A DNA stretch of 26,673 nucleotides from Saccoglossus kowalevskii. Its lineage: Eukaryota; Hemichordata; Enteropneusta; Harrimaniidae. The notes beneath the pieces are model-generated. The model did not search any database. It saw only the letters and a program-made list of their open reading frames with translations, and was not told the DNA's origin. The position numbers and the translations under genes are program-made. The stretch is taken from positions 35,380 to 62,052 of the forward strand of contig NW_003145287.1 in the NCBI RefSeq assembly GCF_000003605.2. The letters are read 5' to 3'. Shown one piece after another: positions 1 through 10,855 of this stretch (positions are counted from its first letter, which is position 1; every line of letters begins with the position of its first letter).

Positions 1-2360
1 TTTTTTTATTTCCCATGTTGGCTACGCCGTAATATGCAACCACTTCCCCGTTTTATTGTGATTTTGAGAGTGTTTAATGATGTCTTCCTCGCCCGTCACG
101 CCATGACCCACATTTCAACCACACGGCCATTTTGCAACAAGTACGTGACACTCAGCGTGACCCGACTGACTATATGATCGTTCTGTTCAACTGTTAAGCT
201 AGGATTTATTACCGTTATTATCATTATATTGTCACATGATTTGTTTTACCTTATGTGTAATGTCTTAAGTATCTTTATTGTAATTTGTATATACCAATTC
301 GTATATACCAAGGAAACGACCCCGATTGAAGGTCATGTATTTTGTGACGTCACCAATTCGTGTGTAGGTACGGCTTCTAGATCCGTGCCGAACAATATGG
401 CGGTGACAGCAACAGCTATTCAGAGTTAGTGAGTGACACCACAGAATAACTGATCCTTACCAGAATATCGTATATTTATTCGATCCGTCCGGAGTTCTAC
501 AGCAAGTGTAACTTCATATGTCCCAAATCACACTGAATTATATTTTCAAATGCAAGCCAGAAATGACAGTGCTGGCAGTAGAATGAATACTGGTCTGATT
601 CGACGTTTACTATTTTAGTATTGCGAGTCGGTACAGTCTTGCACAAGAATTTCATACTGCGCTCATATGAATGAGTCAGGTCGGTGTAGATTGCACAACT
701 TGATTATTCTGGGAGTCCGCGCGACTCACTGAAAAGTATTAATATCACGCGTATAAATCCTGTGTCAATACGTTTTATGACGCGCACATGTCCCCATGCT
801 TTTGTTTATCTCTTACCTGTAAATTCCTTGTTACCACCGCTGGATCAATATGTACTGAAGTCGCTCAAACTTGCAATGTATTGTTAAAAAGTGGGGTGTG
901 TATTCTTTCAATTTTTCGATGAATCCGCTGTTTTGACATATGTGTGTTTGTTGGCTGTGTCTTTTCTCACACGTCTCTCGGTATGCCCGCGTTTGGCGTA
1001 CTAGTACTTATGCGAACGCTCACAACTGACGTCACAACTACTAGACTGATTCGGGATTGTTTTGCTAAAACATTGGATTTTACAATCGAATGTAATAATA
1101 TTTAGTAACATTAGTAATGTGTATTTTCCCACTCGCAATGTGCGCTTTCTACGTCTTTGATAATAATACTTTAGTTTTTATTTTACATGTAAGTGCGCCA
1201 CCATATGTTGGAAAGTATGAAATAATCGTACACATTTTCCCCGAGTCTATACTATTTGCCACAACTATGGATACCACTGAATAGCGGTGAAAGCATAGTC
1301 GCCCTCTCGTGATGTGAGGATGCGTGTCCAACCTTATTAAAATCCGATTCTGGTTGCGACGCACATGTACTAGAAGTTGAAGAGTTAACCCGACTGGGCG
1401 TGTAGTCAACGGTAGTAAATGATTTCGCAACAATATCTCAAAATTGTGTCCGGGTACATATGATGGGTACTCGTGGTTGCCCGAATTATTGTAAAGTTTT
1501 GAAATTTGAAATACTGTTGATTTTTCATGAAATAATTTCAAAACTGATGGCCACTTATCATAAAAATGCTTATATAAACATGCCTAACTTAGGAGCTATA
1601 TGTCCAGTCTGTCAGAATATTCATTCACTAGAAATCGTTAGCAAACTGTCGATCTGAATAAATGTATTTCTTTATTTGTTGTTATTTTGGTATATTTATG
1701 ACTAATTCCTTGATTTCACTTGCCGTTATAAAGTTTGTTTATACACGGTAGCTCGACCGTCTTAACCAGTCATAAATAAACAAAAATAAATAAACTGCAA
1801 TAAATAAAATTTTAAATTAAACAAATGAAATCTATATCTACATCGGATTTTAATAAGATTGCGCATGCGCTTGAAGGAGATCAATGATCGTGCCAAGTCG
1901 CTGATTTGCCGTAACAGTACTGGTATCCTTTGAACAGAATCACTCTCTGTTTTAAGGTATTATCGTAACCAGTATAATTAATAAATTTGAGTCTATAGTT
2001 CTAGGTGAACGTGCCGGTCTCTGACCGCGATCATTTAAAAGACACATTCAGCTTAATATCTGGGGCACACGTTTGAAATGTGTGAATAAATTTGCTAAGA
2101 AAAACGTGTTTATATTTTATCTTGATTAGAGAATCAGGAAACGGACAACTTAAATCGAATAGTTTGTCTCAATATTATTATTTTCAACATATGCCACTTT
2201 ATACCCAGAAGCAAAGATAGCGGGCGCATACAGTTTTCGAAATAAAATAAGGAGCGTGTCACATATATATGATCCGTGAAATAATTATCATTTATTAGAC
2301 ATATTAACACAGTTACTGTCTTCAGGAAAAAAACAACAGTGAGATCACGGGTAGACTTTA
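1..2360. other. intergenic, no gene recognised
   Basis: I see no supported gene in this stretch. The longest open frames are 60-130 codons. The one near 229 opens on TTG rather than ATG, and none has a recognisable domain or splice-site support. The DNA is AT-rich with scattered homopolymer runs. Regulatory or repeat content cannot be excluded. Confidence 0.6.
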
Positions 2361-2367
2361 GACCATC

Positions 2368-2441
2368 GAGATCTCGTTGGTAGCGAGAGAACAAAGGGGA
2401 CAACAAGTCAAGTGACTCTCTCGCTCTCTAAACGAGATCTC
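2368..2441. repeat. hairpin-forming inverted repeat
   Basis: The left arm at 2368-2389 (gagatctcgttggtagcgag...) is nearly the reverse complement of the right arm at 2418-2441 (...aaacgagatctc). The arms are separated by about 28 bases. They are 22-24 bases long with a few mismatches. The structure resembles the centre of a small foldback element or MITE. No protein-coding signal is associated with it. Confidence 0.6.
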
Positions 2442-3418
2442 AGCGGCCATTTGCTTCTAATGCCAATCACAAGTAAAACGCAACAAACAACTATTTGAAA
2501 GCAAAATAAAAGACGCCAGATATATAAGTACAGTTTCATTTTTCATTGGCAAATCTTTGAATTTAAATTATGAATAGATGGAATTTAGTAATATTATTTA
2601 TAATTGAACTAAATTAGCATAGCTGCTGCAAAACACACGAGCCACATGCATTTGTTGGTGTTGTGTGCGTAATTCAGAAAAATCATGTAATCATGAACTC
2701 AAAATACCAGAATGTTCTCCATTAAGCTCGATGTCTGTAGCGCAAAACACAATTCCATTTTTTTTATTCAAGTTTAGGGCCTACTACTAAACAGTCCCTC
2801 GCCCAATCATCAGAACGTATTCATGCAATTAAAATGCTGCCATATTATATGAACAAACATTTGTTGTAAAATTTTCGTACGTCGTATCGGAATGACTTGA
2901 GAAAAAAATCAATTGCTTCAACTTTAATTTGTCGAGTCTGACTCGTATTAATTTTAAATAAAGACCGTAAACCATTAATTTCTGCGTGTGCCTATCAGTT
3001 TCTAATTTGTACATGTAACACACACTTTTAGCGAACTTAACTCTGAATGTGAATACAATTTGTCAACGTGTTTCCTGAAAAGGGTCGCGAGCATAGGAGA
3101 TTTCAATATAATATTAAAAAACCATGAGTAGTCTACGTTAGATGATTCTGATATTCTGCATGTTGGCAATCAAATTGGATTTGTGTTTTACCGTTAAATA
3201 CAATGTTATTTTCGCAACACATGACGAATGTGCGTATTTTATCGAAAAAAAAATGTTTAGTTGTGTGCTATAAGAAGATTGTTTTTAGTTAAATGATAAA
3301 TCGTAATCAAAACAACAATAAAAACCAGACAAAATGTCATTTGCAATAAGATATTTACTTCGAACGACTTTAAGCACTGGTCGAGTCACGTCCATGACGA
3401 GATCTGGTTAGGACCTGG
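2442..3418. other. intergenic, no gene recognised
   Basis: AT-rich sequence with only short open frames. No splice-supported exon, RNA gene or clear repeat is visible here. Confidence 0.55.
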
Positions 3419-3940
3419 GCGCACTGATTGGGCGAACTCGAAAGAATAAGCGCGCACTGATTGGGCGAACTCGAAAGAATAAGCGCGCACTGATTGGGCG
3501 AACTCGAAAGAATAAGCGCGCACTGATTGGGCGAACTCGAAAGAATAAGCGCGCACTGATTGGGCGAACTCCAAAGAATAAGCGCGCACTGATTGGGCGA
3601 ACTCGAAAAAATAAGCGCGCACTGATTGGGCGAACTCGAAAGAATAAGCGCGCACTGATTGGGCGAACTCGAAAGAATAAGCGCGCACTGATTGGGCGAA
3701 CTCGAAAGAATAAGCGCGCACTGATTGGGCGAACTCCAAAGAATAAGCGCGCACTGATTGGGCGAACTCGAAAGAATAAGCGCGCACTGATTAGGCGAAC
3801 TCGAAAGAATAAGCGCGCACTGATTGGGCGAACTCGAAAGAATAAGCGCGCACTGATTGGGCGAACTCGAAAGAATAAGCGCGCAGTGATTGGGCGAACT
3901 CGAAAGAATAAGCGCGCACTGATTGGGCGAACTCGAAAGC
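3419..3940. repeat. 33-bp minisatellite, about 16 copies
   Basis: Near-perfect tandem copies of a 33-bp unit with the core gcgcgcactgattgggcgaa followed by ctcgaaagaataa. Copies differ at single positions, for example ctccaaag in two copies, gattaggc in one and gcgcagtg in one. Because 33 is divisible by three and the unit lacks stops in two minus-strand frames, long repetitive open frames arise by periodicity. I do not treat those as proteins. Every unit carries ATTGG, the reverse complement of a CCAAT box (ATTAGG in one copy). Confidence 0.95.
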
Positions 3941-4130
3941 AGAGGCGGCGGCACGAAATTTTGCATGAAGAGCGATATCTGAAATCTAGACCCTCTGAAA
4001 CGCCATTTCCTGCATTTTGAGGTGCAAATTTTGCTGACGCAAAGGGTTTCAGCTTGATTTGGGGCGACGCCCAAACATTTTATTTCGGGAGGGCTCTATC
4101 CCCCCCCCCTCCGATGCCACCGGTACTGAC
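3941..4130 (-). mobile_element. probable old repeat/transposon fragment beside the minisatellite
   Basis: The minus strand here contains a C-rich run followed by a segment reading roughly gcaggaaatggcgtttcaga then gggtctagatttc. This resembles a dispersed repeat I recall from several marine invertebrate genomes, but I cannot name its family. The minisatellite abuts it directly, so the array may have expanded from the edge of this element. Recognition is from memory of the pattern only. Confidence 0.35.
4076..4086 (-). terminator. possible polyadenylation signal for the glycosyltransferase
   Basis: TTTATT on the + strand reads AATAAA on the minus strand, about 360 bases downstream of the glycosyltransferase stop codon. 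It is the nearest such hexamer I noticed and is only positional evidence for a 3' end. Confidence 0.3.
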
Positions 4131-4437
4131 AAGTCCTTGACCGAACCTCTTGGATGTCTCCAAACACAATCATTGGGACAATAGTATATGGAGATACGAA
4201 ACTGCGGAAGTGAGATAATAAATGAATTCTAAAGTCACTGGTATTCTATACAATGTGTTTGTAAAATATTGAGTGTGGCGCCGAGAAAGCTGAAGTTAAA
4301 ACAAAGGGTGCGAGATTGCCAGTTGTTAATTGATGTATCATTTGAAATGAACAAGGGTGGCTGTTAGTTCGAAGCCAACCCTGGTCCGATGTGAATTAAG
4401 GGATGTTGGGCATTCCTTTTCCTATTTGTCAACGATA

Positions 4438-5838
4438 TCATACATCCAGTCTGTGCCATATTGTCCATGTATCATCGGTAATTACGTCTTTAGTTCCATA
4501 GTAGATATAACGTGCGATCTCCCCGACCGTATTGTTCATGGTTTTAATGTTTTCAGAATTTGGAAGTGGCTGTCTGTTCGCTACTGTTTGTTTATGGTAA
4601 AAATGTATACTATATCTAGGGAGATCCCAGTCCATGGGACTGAAATATTCCATCACCCAGTCATCACAGTGGTTGATATTCCGGTTAAAGCTGAAGAGCT
4701 CTATGTGTAGTAGATCCCGGTGTTTAAACGCCATATTATTAGCATCCCATACTGATGTGCAGGCGAAACAGCGAGGTTGGAAATTCCGGTAGCTCTCGTA
4801 GTACATGCGCAGATACTCTGAGTTTTTATTCGCTAAAATGACGTTGTTGCTGAGTCTGCCGTCACCGGGCCGGTTTGCGACATAATCGTAGTAGCGTAGC
4901 GATTCGAACGGTTTAAACAACCATATATCAAGGTCGAAATACACGCCACCGTACTGCAATAAAGCCTGCAAGCGCAAAACATCTGATTTGTGGTTGATTA
5001 TTCTAATTTTAATCCCAAAAATGGATTCCGGCGTTTCGTGGTGAACGATCTCCAACACGGGGATACGTTTCGCTTCGTTCCACCAGTAACCTTGCGGCTC
5101 AGGGTCACAGTCGGTGTGAAACAGCATTCTGTCTGGCTTCATTGTACGGTATACACTAACGATACTGATTAAGTTGTAGAATTCGAAATCCGGGCACCCG
5201 ACCCACGTGAAATGGGCAATATTGGGTACTACTGGGTGATCATTCGGTTTGAGCTTCCCGAGAAACCACTGAATAGATTCCGGTTCAAAATTTGTTGACG
5301 TGTTCCATTTTAATATCCGCTCTGTCGCACTACCTTCGAGAGAGAACAAGTTTCGCCGTGGACATACCCTCCCTTTTTTGAACTTTTTAACAGAAACGTC
5401 TTTCGTTTTCCCGGTTTCTGTCTGTTTGGTGTGTTTTGAATTCGTTTTCACTACAATATTTCGCTGCATTCCATCGTCTTCAATGATACCCTCGTCAGAA
5501 TCACCATCGCTGACGTCATTTTCCAACACATCACCCGGATAACCAACATCGGAACGAACCGTCGACGTGCTCTCAGTCGTCGGCGTTGCTATTATCGTAG
5601 AAAAGTCTTCCTCAGTGTTCCATTGTGACCCAACGTGATACGTCCTCTCAGTTGAATCCGCCCCGTGTTGTTCCATGTCTGTCCGCTCCATCTCAGTGTT
5701 ATCCTGTTTCGGTTTATGTCGTCTGTGTAACAATGAACCAATCACCAACATCACAATAACCCCAATACACAATAAGATGTTGAATCTCCTGCCGATAGAG
5801 AAATACCTGGCCACTGCGCGTCGTGGCGAAGACATCAT
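4438..5838 (-). CDS. type II membrane glycosyltransferase with DXD motif (Gly_transf_sug / GT32-like)
   Basis: An intronless 466-residue open frame opening on two ATGs in a row. Residues 1-18 are basic and cytosolic-like. Residues about 19-37 form a single hydrophobic anchor followed by basic residues, typical of a Golgi type II enzyme. Residues about 40-165 are a Ser/Thr/Asp/Glu-rich stem with an acidic run near 107-122. The catalytic part starts near 203 (VPNIAHFTWVG), which matches the opening strand of OCH1-like sugar-binding-DXD transferases. The core SDVLRLQALLQYGGVYFDLD at 285-304 holds the metal and nucleotide-sugar binding DXD (D302-L-D304). Likely N-glycosylation sequons lie at N179 and N435. 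The family transfers a sugar from a nucleotide sugar to glycans or lipids in the Golgi. The donor and acceptor cannot be told from sequence; alpha-1,4-galactosyl/GlcNAc transferase-like and bacterial-type GT32 are both possible. Lack of introns suggests retroposition or a lineage-specific single-exon family. Confidence 0.88.
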   Translation of the reverse strand: MMSSPRRAVARYFSIGRRFNILLCIGVIVMLVIGSLLHRRHKPKQDNTEMERTDMEQHGADSTERTYHVGSQWNTEEDFSTIIATPTTESTSTVRSDVGYPGDVLENDVSDGDSDEGIIEDDGMQRNIVVKTNSKHTKQTETGKTKDVSVKKFKKGRVCPRRNLFSLEGSATERILKWNTSTNFEPESIQWFLGKLKPNDHPVVPNIAHFTWVGCPDFEFYNLISIVSVYRTMKPDRMLFHTDCDPEPQGYWWNEAKRIPVLEIVHHETPESIFGIKIRIINHKSDVLRLQALLQYGGVYFDLDIWLFKPFESLRYYDYVANRPGDGRLSNNVILANKNSEYLRMYYESYRNFQPRCFACTSVWDANNMAFKHRDLLHIELFSFNRNINHCDDWVMEYFSPMDWDLPRYSIHFYHKQTVANRQPLPNSENIKTMNNTVGEIARYIYYGTKDVITDDTWTIWHRLDV

Positions 5839-5839
5839 T

Positions 5840-7057
5840 CAAGGCGTGTACTTGTCTAAAATAGTGTCTGTACAGGTTTACACATTCAGATAATGGGCAC
5901 GGAACCGTCCATACACATAACAGCCACTCTATCACGAATGTAGCAGCTTGCACCCGGAGTGCGACCCTGCATCATATAGCATATTAAAAAGGATTATATT
6001 TCGGTGAATGGTTTAGTTATTAAAAAAAAAGCCTAATTATTATGTTTATCTACAACTGTAGATTTTTTTTTGGGGCGGGAGTCACAATCACCTCTCCAAT
6101 AAAACGATACCTGTCCATGCTGGTAGATCATGTTCCCGGGAGGGCAGATTTTTTTTTTATTTTGTGGGCGGGGCTTCAACTGTCAATCTCTAATCGCGTG
6201 TGTTGCGTTACTGTAAAGGCATTTATTTCACCAACATTTTAATATAACTATGTTGATATTTTTAACTTATTAACTGGGTTGTAAGTTCATGAATTTTCCA
6301 GAAAAACAATGAGTTGTATTGTTATTTTACATACTAGTAATCACCGTGACGTGGATTTAATTTAGCGGATTTTACTAATCAACGAGCGAAAATAAAACCC
6401 AGTGAATAATTAATGCATTCACAGTATATTATGTATTGAATTTGAGGAATGGTATTTAAAAAAAGCAGGAATTCATAACCTACGAATCTCCAAATTGAGG
6501 AGATAAAAACAACGCATAAGCGTGTTTTCTCTGTTTCACGGCTTTAGAATAGACTGGGATGTAGACGATAAACGTCTTCATTTCATCGTAATTTCACCTC
6601 CAGAGGGCGTGACTAAATTGATAGACAAATTCATTTTATCAGTTCTCTAATAGTGGGTAAGTGCACAGTTTCTTCAATTTAAGTGCTATTACATTTATGG
6701 TAGATTTGTTTACATTAATATTTTTAGTGTTATTACATTTATGATTACTTTTCTATTACATTCAGGTGCATTATGGGTAGTAATGATAAGAAGCTAATAA
6801 TGGGTCGAATACAATACGCACATGTCGTATTACAGTGCATTACATTGTAGATTTGACCCACGTGTTGTATGAAATGTACTAACATCAGAATTGGAATTTG
6901 TTTCAAAAAAAGTACTGCAGCTGGAGCTGATATTGTAAATTACGACATCTTGATTTAGCACAATTACAATTTAGCTACAATAACATGCTAGTTAAAGGGT
7001 GGTAGTCGTCGCGCCACGCATGCTAGATATATACTTATGTGTCTCATATAAACACAG
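5840..7057. other. upstream region of the glycosyltransferase; no gene recognised
   Basis: No supported coding sequence. Several poly-T runs are present (for example 6062-6070 and 6150-6160). The interval from 5840 to about 6000 would hold the promoter and 5' UTR of the minus-strand glycosyltransferase, but I see no clear core promoter element. Confidence 0.5.
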
Positions 7058-7346
7058 ATGGCGACTTTGACTGTTGCGCAGATCAACGAGTACAAACTGA
7101 GTCGTTACCAAGCTTTAATGGGGTATTTTTAGGTGATTGGAACGAAGGTATCAAAGTATTCACCGACGGTAATTAGTGCAAGTCGCGCTCAGATCAAACC
7201 TCATACTTGTGATTTTCATTAGAAGAGCGCCTTGGATTGTGGAAAAATCAATGTTTATCAACACAAATGTCGCACATGCGCAGCGCGACGACCACCGCCC
7301 TTTACAAGACATGTTTTACAGAACTCCAAAGCACACACCAAAAGTG

Positions 7347-7415
7347 ATGGCCAACATCCTCGACGTTTTTGATTGGATCATGAAATACAAGAAAGCACTT
7401 CACGGATGGAGGACG
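7347..7415 (+). CDS. candidate first coding exon of an unidentified gene
   Basis: The ATG at 7347 has a strong initiation context (G at -3, G at +4). It opens a 23-codon stretch beginning MANILDVFDWIMKYKKALHG, with balanced codon use unlike the surrounding AT-rich DNA. It ends at a GTATCT splice donor in phase 0. The same frame is open upstream to about 7176 and downstream to a stop at 7436, so the unspliced alternative is a short ORF from 7251 or 7347 to 7436. I do not recognise the peptide and see no partner exon downstream in the window. It could also be a chance ORF. Confidence 0.3.
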
Positions 7416-7436
7416 GTATCTTCATTTCCCGTTTGA

Positions 7437-8640
7437 ATTATAGTTCAATGTAGGCAAATTTTGGAAAATCCATTGAAATTTGGAAAACGTTGTTTATTAT
7501 ACTGTTTTATATCGATATTATACATGTAAATATAATGATATGAAAAGTATATGCATTATTAATATGACGGGGAGGTACATCCAAACTAACGAAATGCTTG
7601 CACGACTTATTTTTTAGTTACATTTTTCTCATAAATTAATTCTATATGGCCATTCAAATTATATTATAAATATTCTTTTACTGTGACGAATATCAAATGA
7701 TTTCCGAATTTAGTCTAGACGCTGTTATTTATATAACAAAAATATTCCCAAAAAAAGAGTAAAAAATAAAAAAAAACTTAAAATCACACCTATCAAAAAT
7801 TATTGTGCACTGTTGTGCGCGTAGCATGCAGCAAGATAGGTAATGGTGTGTCTGTGCAAGCAAAATCTTAAAAACCTCTGAGCGAATTTTCATAAAATTT
7901 GGTGCATAGGTGCAGAAATGATTCGTTTTAGGGTCATGTATGTGCGATTAAGTTTTAGCATGTGTGATCACAATCTCAAAAAACCTCAGAGCGGATGTAA
8001 ATCAAATTTTGGTACACAGATGGGGAAAATGTGCATATTAAGTAGCTAATTTGCATACCAATTTTTCCATGCAGCCTAATTTAAAAACTGCTTTAGGGAT
8101 TTCACCGAAATTTACTAAATAGTTAGATTTGATGAATTTTCAGACTTTTTTTAAGAGAATATTCGTATATTCTATTTTTCCAGTTTGAAAACCTGTCGAG
8201 GTGTGACTCAGTAGAAAATTGAAATTTAATGTATGCTTGAATTTGATAAAATAGTTTTGTTTTATATGAAACACCAATGAGTGTACATTTTCTGTTTTCA
8301 CTTGAGAACATGAATTACGGTCGCTCATTGTCCCATCCATCAATAGATCATACTTGCCATGACTACGTTTTATGCAGGATCGATGAACAGTTTAATTATC
8401 ACAATAAGCAATTTTCAAAAATTATTTTTATTCTACATATGTACATACGATTGAAAAGTGACACTATTGAATGATTTTTACATTTTAAGAATGAAGTACT
8501 ACATTTTTATGACTTCAATGTATTGTCTGTGTGAGAGAACGATGCAACGTAAGATTGTTTTGGTTTGAACATGTTGTATGTAAGTAATAGTCTTTATTGG
8601 AGTCGTATCTTAAAAATGGACATAGATCTAAGTACGATAA
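7437..8640. other. non-coding AT-rich stretch with degenerate direct repeats
   Basis: No gene recognised. Two related segments at about 7862-7918 and 7972-8029 share the pattern aatcttaaaaacctc-gagcg-aaatttggtRcaYag. They look like remnants of a dispersed repeat. The rest is AT-rich with short open frames only. Confidence 0.5.
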
Positions 8641-9245
8641 AAACACTTTATTTTTTCAAAATGGAATTATTTTGTCCATGTTTATTTCATTTATGCACGA
8701 AATGTGTGATAATGTAGTATTGTTATGATAATACAGCAGGAAAACGTGTTATCGTGGGATATGCCTTCTGAAGTCAAAAACAAGACGCCATCTACGGCGA
8801 AATTTGGAGAATGGCGTGAAAAGACAAGCGGTGGGCTTCACGAACAGTATTTTTTTTACCGTTTTTTATCAAACAATATTCATGGGAATGACTGGGTCAG
8901 AGAGAGATAACACTATTTGCCAGTGAGTCACCAGTGGCACTGGGTAGACCAGTGAGTCGATATTATATCCACTGGTGCACTGGGCTTACCAGCGAGTCAG
9001 TGAGATAATATTATCTCCACAGTGGCACTGGGCGGACCAGCTAGTCAGTGAGATAATATTATCTCCACAGTGGCACTGGGCGGACCAGTTAGTCAGTGAG
9101 ATAATATCATCTCCACAGTGGCATTGGGCGGACCAGCGAGTCAGTGGGATAATATTATCTCCACAGTGGCACTGGGCGGACCAGCTAGACGGTGAGATAA
9201 TATTATCTCACAGGTGCACTGGGCGGACCAGCTAGACAGTGAGAT
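8641..9245 (+). repeat. left terminal inverted repeat
   Basis: The outer about 290 bases are unique sequence and pair in reverse complement with 12740-13036. The inner part is a tandem array of 48-bp units. A short frame open in both arms (near 8725-8910 and 12745-12951) reflects arm identity and is not taken as a gene. Confidence 0.8.
8921..9245 (+). repeat. 48-bp subterminal tandem repeat, about 6 copies
   Basis: Units read approximately cagtgagataatattatctc then cacagtggcactgggcggac then cagctagt. Each contains the palindrome gagataatattatctc. The first copies are more degenerate. The unit length is a multiple of three, giving an artefactual open frame across the array. Confidence 0.9.
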
Positions 9246-9939
9246 GCCGGCATGAGGGATCGACCATTTGGTATCGTTGGGTTAGCTGGAAGATTTGTTT
9301 GAACAACACAGAAAAACAATTACACTGGTCACACTCTTTCACCACCCCACCCCCATGATTTCAAATATTTGACTCTTAGTGCATTTTTGTAATAAAGGTA
9401 AGGAGCTCAGTATGTTAATAAACTCCCTAAGTTTATAGTAGTTTGTCGCATGATATGCTTTTATTCGCCATGTTCAATTATGTTAGGCATGTGTGTGTGT
9501 GCAAAGAACAGCATTTACATCTAACTAAGGTAATAATTTCATTGCTAAGGGATTAGCTCCAAATGTTAGTAAATCAACAGGTATATATTGAATGAGGTCT
9601 TCATTGTAAGTTAATTTAACCTAAGACAGTTTACACATACATTAAAACTTGTATTCAGTTCAAACTTTATTGTATCATCCCAACAATGGTCAGTTGAAAA
9701 ACTGTTAAATAGTATTGAAAACAAATAAATTGTATTACAAAACTCTGATATTTCCAAGGAACTAAATAAATTATTTGAACAACAGTGAAACAATTGAAAA
9801 AAAAAAAAAAAAGCAGGGAGTAAAATCAAGGAAGTTGTAATGATTTGTTTAAATGAACAACTATGTAAAAAATTCAATCCAGCTGTAACATTTTTTTTAA
9901 TAATAGAAGTCAAGCAGAAAAGGATAACAACATTTTGGG
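9246..9939. other. interior of element, no gene recognised
   Basis: No supported coding sequence. TTTATT at 9666-9671 reads as AATAAA on the minus strand, about 270 bases past the stop of the minus-strand fragment that ends at 9940, and could be its polyadenylation signal. Poly-A runs occur near 9798-9812. Confidence 0.45.
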
Positions 9940-10300
9940 TTACACATTTTCATAAATTTGCTTAATTTTGTTCAATGTGTCCTTTCTTAACTGCGACCCT
10001 GCTGTTAAGTTAAACCCAAAGTCAATGATATCTTTCAAATCTACATCTTCTAACCATGGTTTTTTAGTTGCACCTTTTCCAATATACCAAGGCATAATCT
10101 TTGATGTATACGTTCTACTTTTATACCAGTGTATTCGGATCATATGACCATTCACAGACTGAACACATCCTATTTGAGGATAACATCCCTGATATGATAA
10201 TAAATTCGTAGCAACCATGTCTCCAACCTCAACACCAATGCTCTGTTTCTTGATTGCCGCTTTCAGTCATTTTGTAATAGGTTTTCCGAGGTTTACCTAA
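9940..10300 (-). pseudogene. tudor/SH3-like domain fragment, frame-broken
   Basis: The minus-strand frame from 10218 to the stop at 9940 encodes 92 residues beginning MVATNLLSYQGCYPQIGCVQ. It has the cadence of a small beta-barrel (GD-MVAT, IGCVQSVNGHMIRIHWY, then a PW motif) and a basic, helical C-terminus (LRKDTLNKIKQIY). The same frame is open slightly upstream. A different frame reading KPRKTYYKMTESG begins just after a possible acceptor (tattattag) near 10298. The two frames look like one coding stretch broken by a single extra base near 10265-10270. Such barrels often occur at the C-terminus of transposon proteins. I cannot name the family. Sequencing error rather than a true lesion is possible. 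Confidence 0.5.
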
Positions 10301-10855
10301 TAATAAAATATAGTTCAGAATAGTTATTTAAAATGAAACATGCTGTGTAAAAATAAATACAACAACCAACTGAGAATATATGTCATATAAAAACCTGTAT
10401 GTATACACACAGAGCAGTGTGTTGTCAAGTCACCTAAAATTATATCTCTTTTTTTGAATTTTCAAATCATATAGAATCTTTTATTTTATCATTTTTAGTG
10501 ATAAAAAGACTTTCTCACATCTTTTTGAAAACCACTAGACCATTGGATGAACAATTGTCAAATTGATTGATTCCTTCCTCTATCAGACTACAGTAATTCA
10601 TTTAAAATATTCTATTACTAGTATCCTGACTGATTGATTTTATATTGTTTTCTCATAATGCATCTGAAACAGCATAAATATGTCAGCTGACTGACTGGTT
10701 GAATTATACTTACTCCTTGTAATATTAATGTACTGGTAGTGGGAGAATAAGTATTTTTTTAATGATTCTTCATTTATATTTTCAAGGTTTACATTACTTG
10801 GATTGAGAACTAGTTCTGATAATTATTTATTTATTATTTGTTTGTTTTTTTACAG
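10301..10855. other. divergent interval between the two element genes; no exon found
   Basis: AT-rich sequence between the minus-strand fragment and the + strand methylase-like exon. Because the + strand exon at 10856 starts at a splice acceptor, a 5' exon should lie upstream, but I cannot identify one here. Confidence 0.4.

Noticed and set aside
2134-2406. 90-codon minus-strand ORF
   Set aside because: Opens on TTG, covers the hairpin region and has no recognisable domain.
3370-4074. Long minus-strand open frame of 11-residue repeats (SSPNQCALIL type)
   Set aside because: It is a by-product of a 33-bp tandem unit without stops; two frames are open at once, and no domain, start context or splicing supports a protein.
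8725-8910. Short ORF also present in the opposite arm at 12745-12951
   Set aside because: Shared only because the arms are inverted copies; it does not begin with ATG and its residue pattern matches no family.
8975-9235. Repetitive HWADQ-type open frame
   Set aside because: Explained by the 48-bp unit being a multiple of three.
8921-9245. CRISPR-like array
   Set aside because: Repeats are contiguous with no unique spacers, and the genome is eukaryotic.
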